DNA of 10,483 nucleotides from Oscillospiraceae bacterium (GTDB lineage: Bacteria; Bacillota; Clostridia; Oscillospirales; Ruminococcaceae). The stretch is from NCBI GenBank assembly GCA_028694405.1, contig JAQUTM010000068.1, forward strand, positions 1 to 10,483, read 5' to 3'. The translations under genes were made by a program, and so were the position numbers. The notes under the pieces were generated by a model, which saw nothing but the letters and a program-made list of their open reading frames with translations, searched no databases and had not been told where the DNA came from. Shown here in pieces: positions 6,218 to 10,483 of this stretch. The stretch's first letter is position 1, and the number at the start of each line of letters is the position of its first letter.

Positions 6218-6250
6218 TTGTTTACGGGTAACTTTCCCGTTCAATAATAT

Positions 6251-6277
6251 AAATCGTCTGTTTTTTCTATTTATTAA
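6251..6277 (-). promoter_or_regulatory. Sigma-D/sigma-28-like promoter of flagellin
   Basis: Minus strand: GACGATTT (6258-6251) resembles the -10 GCCGATAA/CCGATAT. TTAATAAA (6277-6270) is placed exactly where the TAAA-type -35 element belongs (11 nt between the two octamers). The -35 core is TTAA rather than TAAA, so the match is imperfect. Transcription would start near 6244, giving a leader of about 140 nt. Flagellin genes are classic clients of this sigma factor. Confidence 0.55.
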
Positions 6278-6408
6278 CACATAAATATGCCTAATTTTTC
6301 AATTTTTTTATTGTGTATTTTGTCTTTTTCTACATTTTTGTGCATTTACACTTTTGGTTTAAGTTTATTGAAACAAAACTTTTTGTTTTACAACTTACTT
6401 TATATAAA
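6278..6408. other. AT-rich spacer between flagellin promoter and chemoreceptor terminator
   Basis: I see nothing convincing here. Two plus-strand frames starting at 6287 and 6313 run into the chemoreceptor gene on the opposite strand and have the composition of translated T-rich noncoding DNA. Confidence 0.5.
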
Positions 6409-6446
6409 AAATGCGCAAAAGAAAAAATTTTCTCTTTTGCGCATTT
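6409..6446 (-). terminator. Terminator of the chemoreceptor gene
   Basis: Perfect 14-bp stem AAATGCGCAAAAGA (6409-6422) / TCTTTTGCGCATTT (6433-6446) with a 10-nt loop. On the minus strand it is followed by a run of T. It starts 5 nt after the chemoreceptor stop. Confidence 0.9.
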
Positions 6447-6451
6447 GCTTA

Positions 6452-8239
6452 CTATTTGCCAGCTGGCTCAATTTCAAAGGCTTTGCTTTGAAAAGAGCTT
6501 TCATTTGTATTTTGGTACTCCAAAGTCGTCAAGTCTAATTCTCCGGCGGCGTCTTTTTGTAAGGTAAAACGACTAACTAACCCTTTTAGCATTTGTGCTT
6601 GGCTGCTTAATTCTTCGCTGGCGGCGGCACTTTGCTGGGCAGTGGCACTGGTGTTTTGCACTACATTGCCAATTTGCTCTATATTTTGTGTAACTTGTGT
6701 TACAGCAGTGGCTTGGTTATCGGCATCTGCTGCAATGTTTTCAACAATTTGAGACATCTCGGTAGTAACAACGGCTACATCGTCCATGGATTTTGCCGTA
6801 ACCTCTACCAGCTCCACTCCCTGTGCTACGGCTTTGATGCTGGTTTCAATCAAGACTGTGGTGTTTTTTGCCGCCTCGGCAGATTTACTTGCCAAATTGC
6901 GTACTTCATCTGCAACAACCGCAAAGCCTTTACCCGCTGTGCCGGCGCGTGCTGCCTCTACCGCGGCATTTAAAGCAAGAATGTTGGTTTGGAAGGCAAT
7001 ATCTTCAATGGTTTTTATAATTTTTCCTATTTGCCCACTTGTGCTTTCAATTTCTTGTATAGCAGCAACCAGTTGTTTCATCTGGGATATGCTGCTTTCC
7101 ACTTCATCACCTGCAGCACTGGTTTTTTTGCTTGCTATAGCAGCATTGTGGGCTGTTGCTGTAATTCCTTCGCTAATATGGTTAATGGTAGCTGCCAGCT
7201 CATCTACACTGTTGGCTTGCTGTGCTGCGCCTACGCTAAGTGCCTGTGCCCCTGCGCTTACTTGGTTGCTTCCGCTTGCCACTTGGTCTGCAGATTCATT
7301 AAGCTGTGCCATAACATCATTTACAGCCTTCATGGAACTGCTTATACTTTTTTCTATAGCCGAAAAGTCGCCTTTAAAATTTATGGAAGGTGCCGCTGTT
7401 AAATTTCCCTTGGCTACTTCCAGCATAATTTCGTTTATTTCTTCTATGTATACACGCAAAACCTTAATGGTAGTGCGCATGTTATCGGCAAGGCTGCCAA
7501 GCTCATCTGTAGATTGATAAGTAATTTCCTGTCCATGTAAATTGCCCTGTGCCAAATCCTTGGCTGCTCTTTCAATCTCCTTCAGAGGTCTATTTACATT
7601 ATCGGTAATACGCATACCTAAAAAGATGGAACCTATAAGGGTAATAACGCCGATGGCAGAAAGAATTATAGTGTTATACCTATTGGTTCTCTCTACATAA
7701 GAAACTTTTTTTGCCGCATTATCCTGTGCTATTTGTGAAAATTCATCTAAGATATTGTCTGCAGCGGTAACGCTGTCGTTATAATCGGTGCTTAGCTTTT
7801 TTTGCGCGGCAATATTTTTAGCCTCCGTGTTTTGATTTAACAGGCTTATAATTTCCGAACGGTATTGCTCGGAAATTTTAATTTGAGCGTAAAGCGCATC
7901 TAGCTTGTCCCCATAATCAGCCCTAAATTCTGTTTCCAATATATCAAGTGCTTGCGTTGCCCTATCGTCCGCCTTTTGTATGCTTTCAAAAGCCGTCTTT
8001 TTAGGGGCGTCATATACAGTTGTACTAGCTAAGTACATGTTTTTTTGTATTTCCTGCCAAGCTTCTTTTATCTGCCAAGTTGCATTTACCTGTTGGTATG
8101 GCACATCATAAAAATTTTTTAAATGTCCATACATAGTTTGACCGTGTGTTATACCAAAAATTAAAACAATGCCGGATAAAACCAAAATAATGCCAAAGCC
8201 CAACAGCATTTTTTTGCCCATTTTTAGTTTTTTAATCAT
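6452..8239 (-). CDS. Methyl-accepting chemotaxis protein
   Basis: A 595-residue transmembrane chemoreceptor that signals to CheA/CheW. The order is: short cytosolic start; first membrane helix at about 11-30; an extracytoplasmic helical sensor at about 32-188 that fits the four-helix-bundle (4HB_MCP) type, with no PAS or Cache signature noticed; second membrane helix at about 190-209; HAMP at about 210-262 (NRPLKEIERAAKDLAQGNL); a second HAMP-like stretch at about 265-315 (LEVAKGNL and on); then the long signalling coiled coil. Its conserved hairpin tip lies near 411-450, including IAFQTNILALNAAVEAARAG and GFAVVADEVRNLA. There is no C-terminal NWETF-type pentapeptide. The start is ATG at 8237-8239, with AGGTG (8246-8250) at 6-nt spacing. 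It has its own promoter and terminator and lies upstream of flagellin on the same strand. The ligand cannot be told from the sequence. Confidence 0.96.
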   Translation of the reverse strand: MIKKLKMGKKMLLGFGIILVLSGIVLIFGITHGQTMYGHLKNFYDVPYQQVNATWQIKEAWQEIQKNMYLASTTVYDAPKKTAFESIQKADDRATQALDILETEFRADYGDKLDALYAQIKISEQYRSEIISLLNQNTEAKNIAAQKKLSTDYNDSVTAADNILDEFSQIAQDNAAKKVSYVERTNRYNTIILSAIGVITLIGSIFLGMRITDNVNRPLKEIERAAKDLAQGNLHGQEITYQSTDELGSLADNMRTTIKVLRVYIEEINEIMLEVAKGNLTAAPSINFKGDFSAIEKSISSSMKAVNDVMAQLNESADQVASGSNQVSAGAQALSVGAAQQANSVDELAATINHISEGITATAHNAAIASKKTSAAGDEVESSISQMKQLVAAIQEIESTSGQIGKIIKTIEDIAFQTNILALNAAVEAARAGTAGKGFAVVADEVRNLASKSAEAAKNTTVLIETSIKAVAQGVELVEVTAKSMDDVAVVTTEMSQIVENIAADADNQATAVTQVTQNIEQIGNVVQNTSATAQQSAAASEELSSQAQMLKGLVSRFTLQKDAAGELDLTTLEYQNTNESSFQSKAFEIEPAGK

Positions 8240-8312
8240 AACTTACACCTACTTTTTGTTTTACTTTAATTTTTTTTAGTTTTAATTTCCATATTTTGTA
8301 TAAACTTTTTTA

Positions 8313-8341
8313 ATACTAGCACAACATAAAGTAAAGTGCAA
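8313..8341 (-). promoter_or_regulatory. Sigma-A promoter of the chemoreceptor gene
   Basis: Minus strand: -35 TTGCAC (8341-8336), 17-nt spacer, -10 TAGTAT (8318-8313), with an upstream TGC giving an extended -10. The predicted start near 8306 leaves a leader of about 65 nt. I see no sigma-28-type promoter here, unlike the flagellin gene. Confidence 0.75.
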
Positions 8342-8378
8342 ACAAGAAACGCGTTATTTTCTGCATTTTTATTGCTTT

Positions 8379-9734
8379 TTAGCCCTTATTTGCTTTTTCC
8401 AGCTTGGCAAGCAGCACAAAAAACAGCAGAAAGATAATTGTTCCCTTCAGTATGCTGCTGATGGTTAAGCTCCACCATACGCCGCATAGTCCCAAGGCAG
8501 TAGCCGAAAGTACCGCAACCATAGGAATACGCAGCGCCGTACAGCTTACCCCAACTATAGCAGGCACCAGTGTTTTTCCAAAACCCGCAAAAGCGCCGCT
8601 TACCATTATTTCGTAGCACATAAACAGCTGCGAGTATCCCAATATAACCAAATAGTCTATACCCATGGGCAATACCGATGTATCGGGAATAAAAAAGCCA
8701 AAAATGGGGGCAGCAAAGAATATTAAAACGGCAGTGCAAAAAACACCCCACAGTGTCATAATGCCCAAAGAAATGTAGTAGCCCTTCTTTGCGCGCGCAT
8801 AATTGTTTGCGCCGTAATTTTGTGCAATAAAGCTGTTAATAGCCATAGCAAAACCGTCTGCTGTCATCCACGAAATAGACTCTATTTGGCTGCCCACCTT
8901 TTGCACAGCGACCGCGGCATCTCCAAAACCGGCCACAAAACGGGCAACTACCATAGCAATTAAAGGAAACAACACATTTTGCAGTGTAGCCGGTAAGCTG
9001 ATTTTTGTTATTTCCGCCACTAATTGCATGTCCGGTTTTTTACGCAAATTTACATGACAAAATAAATGTGTGTCACTGCTGATATAGCGTAAAAATAAAA
9101 CCGTTACAATAATTTGTGCGCCTACTGTGGCAATAGCGGCACCTGCAACACCTAAGGCGGGTATTACGCCTATGCCAAAAATCAGCACAGGATCCATAAC
9201 TATATTAACTGCCAAGCCTACAGTTGTAATAATAAAAGGTGTTTTGCTGTTACCGGTAGTGGTGATAAGCGCAGTTAAAATTTGGTTTATAAAAGTAAAT
9301 ATCATTCCCAAGCCTACAATGCGCAAATAGCTTTGTGCATTTGCTATAACCTCGGCACCGTTTAAGTTGAAAAAACCGATTAACGGCCCGGTACAAAACA
9401 CTAAAAACAGAGAGTACAAAACGGCAAACAAAAGACCCATTTGAAGAGTGCACTGCGCATATTTTCCTGCACGGGGCGCATCACCTGCGCCCAATGTTTG
9501 TGCCACTTTTACTTGTCCGCCCATACGCGCCAAGGTAACCAATCCGCTGGAAAGCCACATAAACATACCTGCGGCACCTATTGCGGCCACTGCACCCGCG
9601 CCTATTCGTCCAATCCAAATCATATCTGTCAAATTATATGCCATTTGTATCAGCGAGGTTGCCATAATAGGCAGTGCCAGCTGTGTAAGCGCTTTGGGAA
9701 TACTTCCGTTTAACAAATCTACTCGTTTATGCAT
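8379..9734 (-). CDS. MATE family efflux transporter
   Basis: A 451-residue, 12-helix membrane protein of the MATE family (MOP superfamily), which exports drugs or metabolites in exchange for Na+ or H+. The start IPKALTQLALPIMATSLIQM, followed by AYNLTDMIWIGRIGAGAVAA, is the typical first MatE repeat, with the conserved Asp in the first helix region. The second repeat begins near KISLPATLQNVLFPLIAMVV, with the family-typical AINSFIAQNYGANNYARAKKG. The length is normal for the family. The ATG at 9732-9734 follows CAGGAG at 6-nt spacing. No terminator is visible between its stop (8379-8381) and the chemoreceptor promoter, so some readthrough into that gene is possible. It is divergent from the amino-acid symporter gene. 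The substrate cannot be inferred, and no regulator gene is adjacent. Confidence 0.95.
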   Translation of the reverse strand: MHKRVDLLNGSIPKALTQLALPIMATSLIQMAYNLTDMIWIGRIGAGAVAAIGAAGMFMWLSSGLVTLARMGGQVKVAQTLGAGDAPRAGKYAQCTLQMGLLFAVLYSLFLVFCTGPLIGFFNLNGAEVIANAQSYLRIVGLGMIFTFINQILTALITTTGNSKTPFIITTVGLAVNIVMDPVLIFGIGVIPALGVAGAAIATVGAQIIVTVLFLRYISSDTHLFCHVNLRKKPDMQLVAEITKISLPATLQNVLFPLIAMVVARFVAGFGDAAVAVQKVGSQIESISWMTADGFAMAINSFIAQNYGANNYARAKKGYYISLGIMTLWGVFCTAVLIFFAAPIFGFFIPDTSVLPMGIDYLVILGYSQLFMCYEIMVSGAFAGFGKTLVPAIVGVSCTALRIPMVAVLSATALGLCGVWWSLTISSILKGTIIFLLFFVLLAKLEKANKG

Positions 9735-9764
9735 AATTTTCTCCTGTTTTTTAATTTCACTTTC

Positions 9765-9792
9765 ATTATACTATTTTCTTTACTTTTGTACA
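9765..9792 (-). promoter_or_regulatory. Probable promoter of the MATE gene
   Basis: Minus strand: a perfect -10 TATAAT (9770-9765). The best -35 is TGTACA (9792-9787) at 16-nt spacing, a weak match. The leader would be about 25 nt. Confidence 0.55.
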
Positions 9793-10059
9793 CATCAATT
9801 AAAATAATGAAAATTGCAAGTTTATGCATTAAAATTTTTTAAATGGTTTTTTTAAAAAACAAAAAGTTATTTCTTTTTTAATATAGTTTATTTATAAACT
9901 TAATTTAAAAAATAAATAAGTTTACATATTTGTATTTGGCATGAATACAAATATATTTATAAAAATACACTTTTTAACTAAATATGACAATTAAATTTTA
10001 GATTTGTGTATACAATCTCACAAAAATTGTTTTTTCAACAAAAAAGTGTACTTAGTGCG
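9793..10059. other. AT-rich divergent intergenic region with inverted repeats
   Basis: No gene is seen. The stretch is almost purely A and T and holds several inverted repeats: TTTTTTAAA/TTTAAAAAA (9835-9859), AGTTTA/TAAACT (9885-9900), AAACTTA/TAAGTTT (9896-9923) and an 11-bp repeat at 9926-9954. In such DNA short repeats arise by chance; the 11-bp one is the strongest. Confidence 0.5.
9926..9954. repeat. 11-bp inverted repeat, possible operator
   Basis: ATATTTGTATT (9926-9936) and AATACAAATAT (9944-9954) form a perfect inverted repeat around TGGCATG. The core ATTTGTA/TACAAAT recurs at 10160-10178 just before the symporter gene. Confidence 0.5.
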
Positions 10060-10088
10060 TTGACATAATTTTTTTACGCAGGTAAAAT
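10060..10088 (+). promoter_or_regulatory. Strong sigma-A promoter upstream of the symporter gene
   Basis: Consensus -35 TTGACA (10060-10065), exactly 17-nt spacer, -10 TAAAAT (10083-10088). The start is predicted near 10095, only about 15 nt before the terminator stem at 10109. Confidence 0.85.
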
Positions 10089-10108
10089 AAATTTATAGAG
10101 TGGGTGAT

Positions 10109-10150
10109 AAAAGAGCCTTACTGAACAAAATTATACAGTAAGGCTCTTTT
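10109..10150 (+). terminator. Intrinsic terminator in the symporter gene leader
   Basis: Perfect 15-bp stem AAAAGAGCCTTACTG (10109-10123) / CAGTAAGGCTCTTTT (10136-10150) with a 12-nt loop, followed by ATTTT. It lies between the promoter and the start codon, 48 nt upstream of the latter, so it should end most transcripts after about 55-60 nt. Confidence 0.85.
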
Positions 10151-10159
10151 ATTTTGTGT

Positions 10160-10178
10160 ATTTGTAGAAAATACAAAT
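10160..10178. repeat. ATTTGTA inverted repeat before the symporter gene
   Basis: ATTTGTA (10160-10166) and TACAAAT (10172-10178) flank GAAAA. It shares its half-sites with the repeat at 9926-9954 but with 5 nt instead of 11 nt between them. It could be an operator or a small RNA hairpin just upstream of the ribosome binding site. Confidence 0.4.
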
Positions 10179-10198
10179 TAAAAGTAGAGGAGAATAGT

Positions 10199-10483
10199 AT
10201 GAGTAATTCTATACAAATAGTAGAGTCGGTGAACAGCGCTGTCCAAAGCTTTGTGGGTGGGCCGATTATGTTGGTGCTGTTAGTAAGTACAGGTGTGTAT
10301 TTTACTTTTCACACCGGATTTTTTCAAATTTCCAAAATAGGGCTGTGGTTTAGCCAAACTTTTTTAGCAATTTTTAAAAATAAAACTGTTACAGAAAAAA
10401 ATGACCCTAACGCTATTTCGCAGTTTCAGGCTCTTACAACCGCACTTGCCGGTACCATTGGAACGGGTAATATTGTGGGGGTA
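10199..10483 (+). CDS. Alanine/glycine:cation symporter (AGCS family), N-terminal part
   Basis: This is the first 95 residues of a membrane symporter that takes up alanine or glycine with Na+ or H+ (AGCS family, like AlsT of Bacillus); the gene runs off the window. The ATG at 10199-10201 follows AGAGGAG (10186-10192) at 6-nt spacing. The residues VNSAVQSFVGGPIMLVLLVS give the first membrane helix. Next come the family-typical YFTFHTGFFQISKIG and the signature ALTTALAGTIGTGNIVGV, the GTGNIxGV motif that marks this family. The gene is divergent from the MATE gene. Expression is probably conditional, since an intrinsic terminator separates the strong promoter from the start codon. The family is clear; the preferred amino acid is not. 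Confidence 0.92.
   Translation, partial: MSNSIQIVESVNSAVQSFVGGPIMLVLLVSTGVYFTFHTGFFQISKIGLWFSQTFLAIFKNKTVTEKNDPNAISQFQALTTALAGTIGTGNIVGV

Noticed and set aside
6109..6240. c-di-GMP (GEMM) riboswitch in the flagellin leader
   Set aside because: The leader is structured and motility-linked, but the conserved GEMM core and its paired helices with tetraloop and receptor are not present.
6786..7517. 243-codon plus-strand frame
   Set aside because: It lies fully inside the chemoreceptor gene on the opposite strand; the Ser/Ala/Leu-rich composition is that of an antisense shadow.
9826..9923. Cluster of short inverted repeats as a replication or mobile-element end
   Set aside because: The arms are made almost only of A and T, so such repeats are expected by chance; no iteron, DnaA-box set or target duplication was seen.
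10089..10160. Riboswitch (for example glycine) before the AGCS symporter gene
   Set aside because: Only about 15 nt separate the predicted transcription start from the terminator stem, too little for a glycine aptamer or any other aptamer I know.
1..10483. CRISPR array, insertion sequence or defence system
   Set aside because: No regularly spaced repeats, transposase, integrase, nuclease or toxin-antitoxin pair could be found on either strand.

Overview
The window looks like a chromosomal segment of a low-GC, flagellated Gram-positive anaerobe of the Clostridia type. The base composition is AT-rich. Shine-Dalgarno sequences are strong (GGAGG, AGGAG), several promoters fit the sigma-A consensus, and intrinsic terminators are numerous. 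The flagellin leader carries what look like CsrA sites, as known in Firmicutes. Genus cannot be fixed from the sequence alone.

Layout. Positions 1-521 hold the 3' end of an NCS2/AzgA-type purine permease, closed by a terminator. About 700-1740 is a decayed stretch with phage ancestry: a phage GP20-like scaffold/minor structural protein that has lost its start codon and C-terminus, other broken frames, and one intact small ORF (952-1110). On the minus strand, 1789-2718 encodes a cytosolic alpha/beta hydrolase of the HGGG / GxSxG type. An AT-rich gene-poor stretch follows, then a terminator and tRNA-Gly(CCC) on the minus strand with its own consensus promoter. At 3876-4421 (+) is an unrecognised 181-residue protein with its own promoter and terminator.

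Motility block, minus strand: a flagellin gene (4586-6105) split by a frameshift near 5005-5015, with a roughly 140-nt structured leader behind a sigma-D/28-like promoter, and a methyl-accepting chemotaxis protein (6452-8239) with its own sigma-A promoter and terminator. Upstream of it on the same strand is a MATE-family efflux transporter (8379-9734). Divergent from that, after a 460-bp AT-rich region full of inverted repeats, begins an alanine/glycine:cation symporter (AGCS family, partial). It is preceded by a strong promoter that is followed immediately by an intrinsic terminator.

No CRISPR array, rRNA, insertion sequence or obvious new multi-gene system is visible. The observations most worth following are the two AUGGA-loop hairpins in the flagellin leader (one holding the ribosome binding site), the frameshift inside flagellin, and the promoter-terminator arrangement before the symporter gene.
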